Source: Gordionus sp. m RMFG-2023
Lineage: Eukaryota; Nematomorpha; Gordioida; Chordodea; Parachordodidae
Assembly: GCF_954871325.1 (NCBI RefSeq)
Contig: NC_088776.1
Location: 52,284,569-52,348,568, forward strand
Length of the DNA stretch: 64,000 nt
Direction: 5' to 3'
The position numbers were made by a program, and so were the translations under genes. How positions within the stretch are numbered: position 1 is the first letter of the stretch; every line of letters starts with the position of its first letter. Of the stretch, positions 46,843 to 61,800 are shown in pieces. The notes under the pieces are model-generated. The model had not been told where the DNA came from, ran no database searches, and saw only the letters and a list, made by a program, of their open reading frames with translations.

Positions 46843-49800
46843 TCAGGATATAATCTCTTTAACGAGGTAAAGCAAAAATTCGTGGTAAGACATGGAGGAT
46901 TCTGTTCTATCATCGTACATATAACTTTTGAAAAAATTCTTGTTCGGACCATCGTCTCTATATAATATATATATATATATAAATTCTATAGACCACATAT
47001 AATATGAAAGTACACCTGATGACGATCGGTTCTTTGATATCACTGATGTTAGAAGCTAGGATCTATTAATGGCTTGCATATTGAGATAACCAGTACATTA
47101 TACCATATGCATTCAGCCATAATGAAAAGAAACAATGATAATTACGTGCCCATTAATTTTATCCACTTGCAAATTAATACAATCATATCATTTATTAAAA
47201 AAATACAGGTAATAATACCGATTTATTTAAATAGGCCGATCTGAATATAGAATTCTTTTATTTTTAAGTAAGGCAATTATTTTAATGATAGCAAATTAAA
47301 AAATAGATTATAATATTTCTTATAGAAACTTTTCCCTCTGAATATTAACATATGTATCGGATTGCTTAAGGCACATGCACATATATTTAGAAATTATTTA
47401 TTCACTACTAAGTTAAACGTTTTTAAAAATAAACATATAATTTTTTGTTTTGAAAATGGAGATAATACGAACTTGATAATCATGATAGGGACGAAATACG
47501 GTTTTTCACTTTGGAGGCAATCCAAAAATCCCGCTATTTTTGATTCGGGGGATATTTCGCACTTTAAAAAAAATTTATACTATAAAATAATAAGATATTA
47601 AACTAATATAGCATTATTCCAAAAAAAATTTAATTAATCCTATTGCTACCAATTATTCAGTAATTAATAACATTTACAAAAAAAGGCAATGTTTATTAAT
47701 TTCTCTAAAATTTTTAAACCTGATTTTCATCTAATTTGGCATAAGAGGAGCCAGAGAAAGTGTTACCAAACAGATCCTTTAAAATTGGTATAGGAGTGAA
47801 CCTGCTTAGACTGAGTACTAAGCAAAGCTCGCCCAAATCTAGGAGATAAGAATTCCTTTCTTCTAGCTGTTTGGAGGAGAGTTGACAGACAGGAACATAG
47901 CTACAGTATTTTGACATTTCGTTGCTCGATTCCTTATTTATAAATAACAAATATGAGGTCACTGCCAAAGAAATTGGAGAAAAAAAGGGGTGTATAAAAC
48001 CGTATATTTGAGCAATATGAATAATTAACAAGCTTTTGACAACATCACATGTTACCTCTGTATTTCTAAAAATTCGGCTATTAATCTTATTCTCTCTCTG
48101 TAAAAAAAACTTTAAGAGATATTTTTTTTAATAGTGAGGACATATTTTTTTCTACACGATAAAAGTAAATGTGAAATAAATAAAAATCGAACATCATTAT
48201 ACTTTAATATCATCTGAAGCTAGGTAGTTAACGGAAAACAACGATGGATAAATTTCGTTCAGTAAAGTTTCTATGGGTTTAGATTGAATGGAATATAAAG
48301 CGAAGGCTCTTTCGTCTAAATCCTTGTTGCTGCTGGAAGTGAGTCTAAATGCGGTCTGAGGAAAAAAAAATCCATAAGATGGATAAAATCAAAAGAACAC
48401 TCTTCGATAAAGATTGAGCCTATTAAGCATGTATAGTAAAGGATTGATGCGGGCTAAGATCCGGCACCTACATCCCCTAGGTCAATGAGGATATTACCTC
48501 CTCTACTCCCTCAATAGCGAAAGTATATTTAAATTAAAATATCAACTTTACATTTACATACACTCCCCCCCCCTCCTTCATATCTTTTTATTCTAATGAT
48601 GAGCGTCTTCATAGTACCCCCTTAAATTTCAATGACGATTTTGCGTCATACCCCCATTCCCGCATAGAAGAAATGTCTGACTAAGGTTAGATTAATATAT
48701 GAGCCGTGATTAGTGACAGTTATATGAGTCTGTTTATTTTACCCATTTTATTTTTGTATAGACTAGGCAAAAAATACCTTATAAATATTTCGAACTAAAT
48801 GAAAATGATTCTAATAAAATTAGAAGGAAAAGAAGTTTTTGGTCAATATCTCTTGGATGAAAAGTTGTCCATATGACAAAAGAATAATAATCTATCTTAT
48901 GATTAAATTTGGAATATTTAGTTCTAAGGGGTTAATACTTTTCATTCCTTACCTTGTTAACCACTTTGCATCAGTCTACTCCCCTAAAAATTTTATTGCG
49001 TAATTTTTTGATTGACGTTGCGCTTAGATATCAAACTTTAATAAATATTTACAAATATTTTTACGTGTTTTAATAATGCGTGGATTCTAGCTACTAAAAG
49101 GGAACAATTATCTGGGCACAAAAGGTTAGAATAAGTGACGGATATATATGCATGAGTGTTAAAGGCCGATAAAAAGTCCTGAACAGCTGTAATCATCGCT
49201 TCTCTGGAAGAATGGAGGTTGGTGGATAAACATCTATCGCTGGCTAATATAAAAATAAGAGAATAAGAAAATAACGAAAATAAATAATAAGAAATAAGAA
49301 ATATATTTTTTTACCCATAATAGCTATTAGTGACACCACAACTTCTTGATCAACCGAGTTAATGACGTCGTCAAAATTATTGGTTACTGGAAGAGCTAAG
49401 GTCAAGACTCTTATACGTCTTTCGCCTATCAAACAAAAACAATTTTAATCTATTTCCTTTGAATATACTGGAGTTTTATAATCACAATTGCTATTCTGTT
49501 ACATAGCCTGCCAAATTTGACAAGTCACGCGACATTAAGAGGTTGCCTAATAGATAGCAGATGCAAATTTTAATATGTACGAATGTTTATTATATTTTTT
49601 ATTTTATTATATTTCTTTAAAGTAGATAATAATTTTATATTAATTTAAATTAATACCCCCTCTCAATATAATATTTATTATATATTTAGAAATTGAAATT
49701 AGAATTATTTAACTTATGGTCCGATAATTTAACAAATTTACATAGCCCTAAGTTAACTAACATCCAATTATCCAACCAAATAGAGCTCCACCTCAAATCA

Positions 49801-52800
49801 AAATCATTTTATAAAAATAATTTAAATAAATGAAATAACAGACCAAAAATAGTTTCTTCTTTAATAAGAAAAAATCAAGTGTAAATGTTAAAGGAATTTT
49901 TAAACATTTAAAGAATCAAATTTTTTAGAAAGAAATGATTACTGTAATGAAAAATTTGTATTTTGTAGACCATATTTCCATAAAGATTGAAGTAATTTTT
50001 TTGGACCACATTAGCGGTAAGATTTGACTACAGCAAAGACACGGGTTAGTGTAAAGATGAGAGTAATGTTGTTTTAGACAGCTATTTTAATAACCGGCTA
50101 ACTCAACAATTTAGCCCGAAAATATGATCTAAATTTGAGATTTCGTTAATAAATGTTCAAATCTGTGTGCCATCTGACCAAAATATTCAGGCTTGGGTAA
50201 TATTTTTCTGGATAAAATATTGAGTTTGCCGTTATTAAAAATCGATATTGGAGTTTTGGCAAAATAGGACGATTTACATACCGTTAAAGATCACGTAACC
50301 TATCAAATCTATGTGATATTCACATGTATATTTGAATTTTATTATTATTTAAATTCCAAATTATTCTTAATTATCGTCTGGTAAACCAAACTATGAATGG
50401 TATAATATTTATTATTAATACATTAAAAATTTTAAAAAAAATTACATTTAATTTCCAACATGAACCACCTTATTGGTCTAAATGAAATCTTTTTAAGTGA
50501 CATTTTAAATCAAATTAACCAAGATAGTATATATTTTAATTTTAAATTGCTTTGTATACAAATTTAACTTAGATGAACATAGACAAAATATTTAAAATGA
50601 TAAAAGATATTCCAACTATTTTTTTTATAATATTTTTAATATATTCATAATATTAGAAGAAGCCAATATATTTACTGGAACTAGTGCTAATTTTTATAAA
50701 TCTAGACCATAAAATTATCAAAATGATTCTTTATTAAATACCAAATTTTAAACTCGAATACTTTTATTGAAATAAATATTTGTTTCCTCAAATATTATTA
50801 ATTCAAGAAAGATAAAAATTTCCTAAAATGATAGAAAAAATATAATTTTTTAAACAAAAAACTAACCCTTGGAAACCGTGTAAAGAATAGCGACCTGTAC
50901 CCCTACCATGCTACTATCCACCAAGTCTTCATCTATATCGCATTGAACGCTGAAGCTGGTATCGGATTTGACATTCGGTAGGCAAAGCAAGTTTGAAGAA
51001 CGCAGAAAAAAATTTCCGAAAAAACCTTTCAACGCCAGACCTTGATTGATCATTTTTATAATTGAAAAGAAAGTATTTTTTGGTGCGGAAGAGCGGAAGA
51101 AAGGGTAAGTTTAAATAAATAAGTTATATATTTTTTTTGAGAAAATCACAATTTAACTATATTGATTTGGAATATAATCAAAGCAATTGCGAAGAAAAAA
51201 AACAACTTTTTGGGGCAACATCCATTTATTGCGTTAAAGATATATTTGGGCTATCTATATAATCTTTAAAAGTAAATAAATGAAACCTTTGGTAGCTCTA
51301 ACTCTCATTACGGCTTCGAATCCAATGTCCCTTGTTAGGTATCTTTTAAGGCATTGAGTAAATCGTTCGGCTTGGAGCTGGTTATTTTGACTGTGATAGG
51401 AAGGGAAATGGTACATTGAACCGGCACTATATTTGGAGAGGGTCGCTAAAAAAAATGCATGAATCAATGAGTAGAATTGAAAGAATGGGAATTTCATGCC
51501 ATTCGAAAACTACATTAGTGTTAAATGTGCCCGATTTAGCCTATTTTTAAAATGGCTGCCAATTTTTTAAAACGGCTAACTCACGATTTTAACCAAAAGT
51601 AAATTACCCAAGCTCAGAGATTTTTCCTACAGAAGGTGGAAAGGTTTGGAATATCATCAAAATGTGGAGATTACTAATATATTTTTAATAAAAAAAAATC
51701 GAATCTAACCTAAAGAGGCTAGGTCTATGTGGACCTGGTTAAGGAAAAATATGTCGGCGCTAATTTGATCGTTGCTTAGCTCGAGGGCCGTCTTTTTGTA
51801 AAAATCTGTTTTGGCTCCCAAGGTTAAACTGTTTGAATTCTGGAGTAAATAAATAAAATATCGCCAAAAAAAAATTATGATTAAATTTTAGTTGAACAAA
51901 TGATATTTTTTTCCTCTTTTCTTCATATTTTATCTCGTCTCAAAAGAAGAGATATTAATAAAATTATATTAACTCGTTTCTCATCTCCGCAATTAAGTTG
52001 AGCCAGTTTCCCTTCTCCCGTATCAGGAATACTGTTTAATAGTATCGAAATTCTACCGCCAGTGTGACTTATGAGCTTTTGACATATTTGCAAGGCCGGT
52101 CCTAGACAATTACCATCGTTGAGGTCCATCATTTTAACTTCGGATTATGTTTTTTTTAAATGTGAGATGTGGGTTTTTAAAAAAATCCAAATAAAGAAAT
52201 TAGGATTCTTTATGGTTGTTGGTCCCTATCAATCAAAAATTCTTTAAAAGGAAATATAATAGCGATTTTAATTAAAAATATTTCTATCTCCACCATTTTA
52301 TGTATCGATATTGAAAAAAATCGATACTTTTGATGGTTTAATTCTCTAAATTCGATTTTCCAGCATTGTATGCGTTATTTTAAAGTATCGGTATAAATTC
52401 AAATGGGTCCGTTGATACCGATAAAATATTTTCCCCAAATGTATTTGATTCATTTTTGAATATAGTTTATTACTAATTAACAAATACATCTAAATAAATA
52501 GCCGTATGCATTATATGAAATATTTAAGAATTAACATCCCAAATATTATTCTTTGATTTTAGAAATAAAACATTTTTAAAGTTTTTACTAATGAGACATC
52601 CCTATCCTATTAAATGCATTTTCGAAACTTGATAAGAGCTTAATTTGGGCTGAAAGAAATGGTAGTGTTGTGTTTAATAATTAATTATTTAATAATTAAA
52701 AAAATTATTTAAAAATGGCGAAATTATTCTTTGCGCAAAAAAATGTCAAGATAATGTTATTTAAATATAAGAAAAAAATGTAAAATAACTGTTAGTCGGT

Positions 52801-55800
52801 GCTAAAGGTAGTGTTGAACTAATGTATTTTATATGTTTTTTTCCTTCAATCACCACAGCGAATGTTTATTTTAAAATGATAATTTTTTTTAACTCAAAAA
52901 CGAATTTAATAATCAACAATAATATCATGAAATCGTAAAATAATTTATAATCAATTTTGATTTGGTAGTAAATAATACTTGTAATCAGGTTGTCATATAT
53001 TTAAAGATACTACGATTTGTAATTTTTAATAATATGCCTTGATAGACAATAGTATGTATGTCTTACATTATTTCTATGATAAATATATTTTTTTAAAGAT
53101 GTATCAAAAGGGAAGCAATAAAGATTTCATGTAATCACAGTTACAAATTGTTGCTAGTCTTCGCGAGTATCATTTAGCGGGCAAATAACAATGAACAAGA
53201 GAAATATTACCAAAGACGAAGTAAAAGATGCAAAGATGCTATTGAAGTCTGTGTTGTATGCTAGGTGTTCCAGAAAATAAATCTAAACTATTTGATCGTC
53301 CTTATATATTATTATTACAAATGCCAGTATTAACTCACATATTACAAACCAAACTAACTTATTTCATATACATAAAAGTAATGCCTTTCGAAATTATTTA
53401 AAATAATTAATAAATTTAACTATTGGATAATCATACTAGTGAAGGATCTAGTAACAATTTGTTTTATTTGGAATGGCGACAAATAGTTGTGTAAATGAAA
53501 ACCAATGTACTTTGGTTATATTAAATCTTTCTTGCTTCCCTGTTGACATATTTTTTTAAAAAATTAGAAAAGCTAACCGCTAACAATAATCAGCTATTTT
53601 ACAATTTATCTTAAATAAATAATAACTTAAAAATTATTTGATAAAAATAATTTAAATATAAAACATAATATTAATGGAAAATTTTACCATAAAGAGTTCA
53701 AGATTTCGCAATTTTTAATTATTTATTGACTGCAATAAAAACTTGAAAATGTTTTATTGTTAAAAAATAATATTTGGTATTTATGTTTTTTGTTAATTCG
53801 TAAATATTTTATATAAAAAGTAATTGCTTTATTTAAAAAATATATATGGGTTTTTTATATATTAATAAATTATTTCCAAAAATGTTAGAAAAAGTACCGA
53901 TAATTTTATATATCGAGAAAAATGTATTAGTATTTTGGAATTTGTATCGGTTTCGATACTTTCTGATAACTTTCCAAAATAAAGTCAACAAGTCTAGACA
54001 ATAGTTTTGGGATAAAGCTTCTAAAAATTTTTTAGTATATTTTGTACATGCATGATCACTTGATATTTGTATATCGTATAGGGATTCGGAATCTCTTGAT
54101 TTTATATCCTTTACCGAGGGCAACCTAAAAAAAATTAAGATCCGATTTAACCGAAAATGTATTCTAGCATGTGTAGAGTATTTACCCTATAAATTTTAGC
54201 CATATACATTTTAGTATATTTTAATTTACATGAAAAATCTATATAAAAATTAATGTAAATTAGGAGTAGTTCTAAAGCATGGCAAAATTGGCTGAAATTT
54301 GTAGGGTAAATATAAATACTCTACACATGCTAGAATACATTTCCGATCAAAACGGATATTAAAATTTTTAAATCACCCTCGGTAAAGGATTTAAAATCAA
54401 GAGATTCCGAATCCCCATACGACATATATCATGTGTTTGTTTACCTGTGGAAGGGTTGATAGATTTTTCGATATTAGTTGTAGTTTCCGTGTTCGTTTGA
54501 CTATTTTCTTCGTCGATTTTAGTGAATGGGTCTTTTAGAGGAAAACACCAAAGTTCTGGTAATTGATGGTTTAGAAAATAACGTATGGCCTTTAAACGAT
54601 AGTAAAATAATTTCAAAATATGCGATGCTTAATTTGTGGATAAAGAATATACGTTCGCTCTGCATTGAGCAATATTTTTTTAAATTAATGAGTTCCCTTT
54701 AGAGGCGACTTTTAGGCAGAACTTTTTTTCAAAGCTATACTTCTAAACTACACGTATCTTAGTGTGCATGACTAAATGTATTCATTATGCTATATCTCTT
54801 TTTAAAAAAAGAAGATAAATTTATATTGTACAAAATTTAACCCTGATTTAACAGCTATTTTTACTCACTTATTTAAAACTGATATTTTCTGTTATATTCT
54901 GAATAAAAAAATTGAAGATATATTAATTTTGAATTGTAGAGATTAAAGTTTTAATTAAGAATGGATGATGAGTGGTAATTTTTATAGCAAATCCTTGATA
55001 CCGAGTAGAATATTTAGCTAATTATTTTAATTGAAGACCGAGTCAGTACAGCTAATCGGAGAACCCAAATGAGTTAGATTTTTCAGATCTACTACTTTAA
55101 AAGAGGGATCGTGTGATTCTAAAAAGATATAGGTAATTTCGCACTCCTAAAGATTAAGGAATAACCTGTTTCAGCAGACGGGTCTTCGATAATTTTAGGC
55201 GTATTCTATTATATGCAAGGTGCCTTAGGCAGTTGGTACTCTATGTCCATACCTTTGCCAAACAGTGTGGTAATTTTCGCTAGGATATTAATATATTTTT
55301 TTGTATGGGATCAGATTAAACCAATTTTACGTCCTTTTTTGAAATATCCGTGTTTTGGACAATATTATTAAATTCAATAAAATGGAGTCTTAATTTCACT
55401 TTGAGGAAATCGCTTATCTTTTTTTTTCATAAATAGTCCTGGCCCAGACCGAGTTGCAGATCTCTTTTCAGTACACTTCTAATTTTGTGTGGTAGCATAT
55501 GCAAGTCATCTCCACTTCACTTAGAATATGCATTTCCAATCCTGCATAATCTGCATCCCGATCCCCCTCCAGGATCTATTTTATTTTAGATTTGTATTTT
55601 AAAGCACCAGTAAAGAAGAGTCTTATTAAAAGATTTTATTATAATTAAATTTCGTCTTTAGGAAACATTGTTATATCAATGATTTAATTCCCTTATAAAT
55701 AGTTTTACCTGAGATATTAACAACTGTATTGATATAAGTATTGGTATCGTCTTCCAAGACATTATTTTTGCGAACACATCTTTCTTTTGAAGAATATATT

Positions 55801-58800
55801 TTTGGTAACAAATTTAATCAAGATCAATGTTATTCAAACTATTAAAAGAAATTTTCTACCTAGTTTGTTGTATTGTTTAATGTAATAATTTTTTGGAATA
55901 GCATACATTTTTGGTAGATTTTAATTTAGTTTTGATTTTAAGAAAATCTGGGATATAAAAATAATCTCGACAAAACATTTTTTTTTATAAAAAATAAAGA
56001 AATCAGCTAGTTAAATTTTACTGCCCAGAAATTTGCTCTATAAACGTTTAAGTTTATACGTTACATTTTAATATGTTTATATATTTTTTTTTATAGCTCA
56101 TGTTAACTTTTTATAGTAAAACCTCCTAACTCCTGTATAGCTAAAAAAAATTATCTCTGCTCTCTATCTCATAATGTTTCGTTATAGACCTCAATTCTTT
56201 TTTTGCAATTATATAATAGCGTCTTATTTTACTCTTTTTGTTTAAAAAATAATCTCTTTAATATTTTTGACTATTTGAAGGAACTTGAAGAACGACAATG
56301 TAATTATATTTTTCTATTCTTATAGGATACCAAATGGGTAACATTCATATTTATAAATTATTTTATTCTTTATAAATTGATGGATAAAATAAAAACTAGT
56401 GTCCTAAAATGTGTTTTCTAAGCTAACGTTTTTAATTATCAATTTCGCCAAGAATATTGGAATTTAACAGATTTTTTAAATTATACAATACATTATTTGT
56501 GATAGAATAAAAAATTTTTAAAATAATTTTTTTTTTGCTATACAAGTAATATCCAATGAAAGTTAACAATATTGTGTATAGTTTTAGAAAATAAAAATAG
56601 AGATATAGTTATAGTTAATCCTCGCTATAGTTAACTAAATTTTATGTCTCTGAGGTTAAAATATAAAGAGGTTTTATTGCATATAAATAAATATATATTT
56701 TAAAAAAAAGTATCATTAAATTTGGATAATTGGAAAAATATTTTTTTCAGGAAAGCAAATGTTTTTAAATATAATAAAATAAGTGCTTATTCTATTTAGC
56801 TTTGCCTCAAGGGTAATATTCTTTCAGGGAAATTTTTTTATCCATTTGAATTAATTCAAAAAAAATCATAATGAATAAAATATAACATTTAACTTTTTTG
56901 AATTCTTGTAAATTCACTAGCAAATTTTCGTCGTCTGGTAAGAAAGGCTCTGATTTATTTTGTTTTTTTTTTAAAAAATAGGTATGAAAAAAAATATATA
57001 AATTATGAAAATTTATCAAATATGATTTTTTTTTCAAATTAAAATAATTTCAGACAATTCTTTAAAATATTAAATGGATTGATTAATAGTGTGACAATTG
57101 AGCGTTTCATCGCTGTGCTGCAAAAAAAAGCATTTCAAATGGTATCGCATAAATTGGTCCAATTACCACTTGGCGTTAGAAACCATTTTTAAAAAAGAAA
57201 AAAAAAAGAAAACTGGTTTGCTTTTTTCCATACTTTATTTTTTTTAATTATTCATTTTGCAGACGAGACCGTTTCTATTGGCTTAAAATACTTAATGCGT
57301 TAATATTTTTATTTTTATATCGCTCATGGTAGGAAACGTCCTTTGAAGCAAAAAAATAAACTATCAATGAAAAGAGATATTATAGAAAATCAGTAAAGGT
57401 ATCTCAATATTTTGGGGAATTCAGAATATCACTTAATGTTTCACCTCCAATATTAGTTAGTCATTTCAGAAATGTTTAACGTTTTTAAGTGATTAGGATA
57501 AAATAACGCAAAATTGATCTTGAGATAACACATTTCTGTATACAATTTAAATATCATAGCATTATTTCATTACTGGAATAATTGTTATATTTAAAGATTT
57601 TGTAATGAATTAAATTCTCTCCTAATTAATCTAGCGTTGTGCTAGAATCCCTCCATTTTAAAAAGGAAGCAAGATTTTCGTAAAATACGAATTTAATATA
57701 ATGTACAATTTACCATTCTTAAATTTCCCTCATGATTGATTTCTTGTGCATAAGCACATTCAAAATATCTTGAAAATCCACCAGGTTAAAAATATATGAA
57801 TAAACATACTCATAGTCCAAATATAAGTTGCAGGTATAGATGCCGGTAAAAAATTTTCTATATATCCATTAATTTCCCCTAAAACTTATGGAATTAATGA
57901 GATTTGAAGATATTTATGAAACTAATGAAATGTTGTAGTTAGTGTAGTGCCATTTCAAAGAAATAATGCTGCATTATATTTAAAATTGTATATGCCACGT
58001 ATTTATAAAGAATAACCTTCAATGTCGGGACAGATCAAGACATCTGCGAATAAGGAGGTGGGATCGAATCTGTAAAAATGGATCCTTTTGTCAAACGTGA
58101 CAAATCCAAGTAGGGTTCTGCTATCCCCTGGTAAATCGTCTAAACAGGATTCCAGGACTTGACAAAAGTGCCGTAAATAATCTGCATAATAATTTTTTTT
58201 TAAAAACAAAGATAGAAAGAAATAAATAAGAAATAAAAGTTTTTTTGTATACCTAAGATCAAAGTTTGTTTATATTTTAAAAAAAACTCCAATTTGGGAT
58301 ATAAAAAACGAAAACAAGCAGAAATGTAATAGTAAATATGATATTTTTCACAAATATTTTGAGTTACATGTGTTACCCGGGAATGTGTAATACTTATTGA
58401 ATTGCTTGATTTATAGGATAGATATTTTACACATGCTGGAATACGTTTCCGGCAAAATAAAATTTTTCGTATTTAAAAAAACGTGATATAAATGGTTTAA
58501 AGTTAGAAAATAATCTGCTGAGCGCGTTTTATTAACTTGAAGATCTGATTTTTCCGAAAATGTATCCCAGTATGTGTGTAAAATACCTATTTTATAAATT
58601 TCAAAAGATTTGGTCATTAACTTGTATTGATTGAAATATTAATTAAACAATATACATACACATTGATGATAACATTATATATATATATATACACCTATTA
58701 TTATAGAAGCACAGATAGTTGGTTTTAAGGTAAAACTTTGATTGGAAGCTTATTCCTTATTATCATAAGTTTAGTTTTTAAACATCAAATCATTTTAGAG

Positions 58801-61800
58801 AATTTAAACTATTGTGAATAACTGATATTTGTTTTGATTTTTTAAAAAAATTATTATACCAGTGCGTGATGCTTGTATAGTGACTTCCAACAAAAATAGA
58901 TAAACGGCTGGCTGAGGAGGCCGTATCTGAATAAAATAATATTTTTTTTAAAACCAAAAATATAAAATGTATAATTTAGGCGGGCCCATACTAATAAATT
59001 TATATATTATAATCTTAAATGATAAACTAATGGGGGAAAAAACAAATATCAAATATGATATGGTTAATAAATTATTAAAACCATGTAATCGGATGAGGCC
59101 ACAAATTCGACGGCCGCGTTTTGGAGCTCGGCCCTTTGATAGGGTTGAAGATATGCCTTGGTGCTAGCATCGTAGTAGTACTCCTCCGGAACTGAAAGTA
59201 TAATAAGAAACATGTTTAAGAATTCGCGTGAACGAATACGATTATAAATATTCCGTAATGGTAAGATAGGGTGGATGGAGGGGGGAGGTAATCAAAGCCA
59301 TATTTTGGTTATATATCATTTATATTAAGATTTGACCTAGTAAAATACTTATTAAGATACCCAATCATTATCGAAATATAACTCTTTTGAAGATTGTAAA
59401 AAGTTAATAAAAAATGTTTATAAGAGTTTTCGTAATTCTTTTCACATAAAAAAAACCCCCCGAGGCTTAGGTGATAATTTTTGATTAAAAAAAATTAAGT
59501 TTGTATCCGGCTAAAAATAAAGAAATTACCAAACTATAGTTGGAATAGATGAAAATCAAAATACAAATATAATAATAAAAGTACAAAGTAGCACATCATT
59601 TTTATAAGGGATCAATGTTCGCCTAGCGATCTATAGGGCCTTGTTAATAAAATCGGAGTCGAATCGTTGAATCTTGTGACAGACACATAGGGTAATATTT
59701 TTTTTATTATACTTACATTTTCTGAAGCATAAATTTAAATTATTTTTAACCTCTTTTTGAAAAGTCCTTTCTTAAAATCAGGAAAAGGAACATTAATTAT
59801 ATATTTTAAAAAAATACTATTTAATTAGAATCTCAGTGAGGTTTCTATTTGTAAACTTTGGGTGTTTGGTGATTCTATACATGTCTGGTACTGATTCTTG
59901 TAGGACATGAAATTCATTTTTCAACAGCTAGGTTTCCAATGTTATTACATCGGTATCTATGGTGTATAGACCTTTGGGCGTTTAGATTGAGTATCATGCT
60001 TTATAAAATATCCTGTTAAGTTTTTTATGCCTATAAAGTCCTTATAGAATCATGGGCGAACATTGATGGCGAACAGAAAAATTAACATGCAATATTTATT
60101 GTTATATTCAGTCATTATACTATTTAAAAATTATTCCATATCATAATAAAATTATGTTAACAAAAAAAATGTGAAAAAATTTTTTATTTTAAAGGCTAAA
60201 TCCTAAGGTTCAATTTTGTAAGGCTATTTTTGTCGCGCGACTTCAAGATGAATATCAAATGAAATTATTTTAATATTGCAAACCGTTAGGTGTAATGGTT
60301 TAGTACTATTCAGGGTTCATTTTTTTTAATAATCTCGGTTTGTTACAATTTACATCATCCTGATTTGTTAAAGTATCTAAATACAAAAATATGGTATCTG
60401 AAACCAATATTTTTATAAAAAGTATCGGTATCTTAATTTCATTAAAAAACAAACCAGACAAATTTTATTTTAAGCACTGGGTGACTACAATGCATTTTTA
60501 GACCAATATTTCTTCAATAAAATTTTAACCTCACTATTTGAATTTTAACAATAGAATCCAAAAAGCATTATGCATGCCTTAAATAAGATAATAAAAAATT
60601 GTATTTGGATATTTTTTAGATGATGTATCTGTATCTAGATCCATTTTTAGACAATGTACCAGTGACTAGATCTATTTGAAAAGTATATTTTAACAACTCT
60701 GATAACTTCATAGCGGTTCTGGTTTTTTGTGCATTTTAAAAATAATCATTTACTTTAATTTGACTCCAAATATATCAAAAATAAAAACTTTAAAAAAATA
60801 TATAAGCCTAACAAAAATTAAAGAAAATAAGTTGATACTTGGCGTTAGATACCATCTTTAAAAAACGCAAACTAATTTGCTTTTTTCAATTACTTTTTTT
60901 ATTCATACAATTTTCACGTTGGTCTACGACCCGTTCTTTTAAATCTCGGGGTTTTTCGCACAAAAGGCTGATAAAACCTTGTTACCCAAATAAGAATAAG
61001 TGGAAGAGGGGTGGGGCACCAAAATCCCTTCCTAGTTGTTTAATTATTTGTAAATTCAATTTTATATTATATAAAATGTAAAAAAAATAATTTCTCCTTC
61101 AAAATAAAATATTTCGAAATTAATGAAATAAAAAGAAAAATCAATTCTTCTTCATAATTTAGTTAAAATTTTGAACCGATGATATTCAAAAATAAAAATT
61201 CAATTTAAACAGGAGATATGAACGTTTCATGGCAAAAGGCAAACGCTCAATTTAAGGGCACTATTAGAACGAAATAATGAAATATATATCAAAATAAATA
61301 TATTTCAAATCATGCTAATCATTTTTAAAAAAATTAATATAATCTAAAAAACCCGATTATGAAACAGCTTAAACCGGTTGGAACATCTTTTAACGGTTCG
61401 TTCCCTCTTTGGAAACTTTATAGTAACTGTTTGATTATGTTCCAAATACATCGTTCATTTCGATTTCGCAGTTCGGTTCGGTACCTTGAGGATGACCTGT
61501 GTTATACCGCGCGACAAAATATCGCTCAATCACAAGATATGGCTTAAAAATAAAGTTATATTTTATTAACTTGATTATTTTACAATTAGTAAAATATTTC
61601 GCCCTACAATTAACTTATAGAATTATTATCAAAAAAAAAATCCCAAAAGGTAAGATGTGTTAGAATTTCCTTTTATTAGAATCTTATTTTTTTTTTAAAA
61701 AAATAATAACGGGTGGTCGATAAATTCTTTCGGGTGAGTGGGTCTAAATTTTTTGTAACGGTGGCTATTAGTTCAAAAAAATTTAAGCAAGTGAACTGAC

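Noticed and set aside
52667-52730. GGTAGTGTTGTGTTTAATAA, resembling the start of a family A MITE
   Set aside because: Similarity stops after about ten bases and no core or right arm follows.
53833-54123. Minus-strand frame of 96 codons
   Set aside because: It overlaps the left arm of palindrome C and simple AT-rich DNA; no protein similarity.
61359-61547. 62-codon plus-strand frame of mixed composition
   Set aside because: It looks somewhat protein-like (FRSSVRYLEDDLCYTARQ) but matches nothing and lies in a Sec24 intron; the minus strand shows no Sec24 exon there either.
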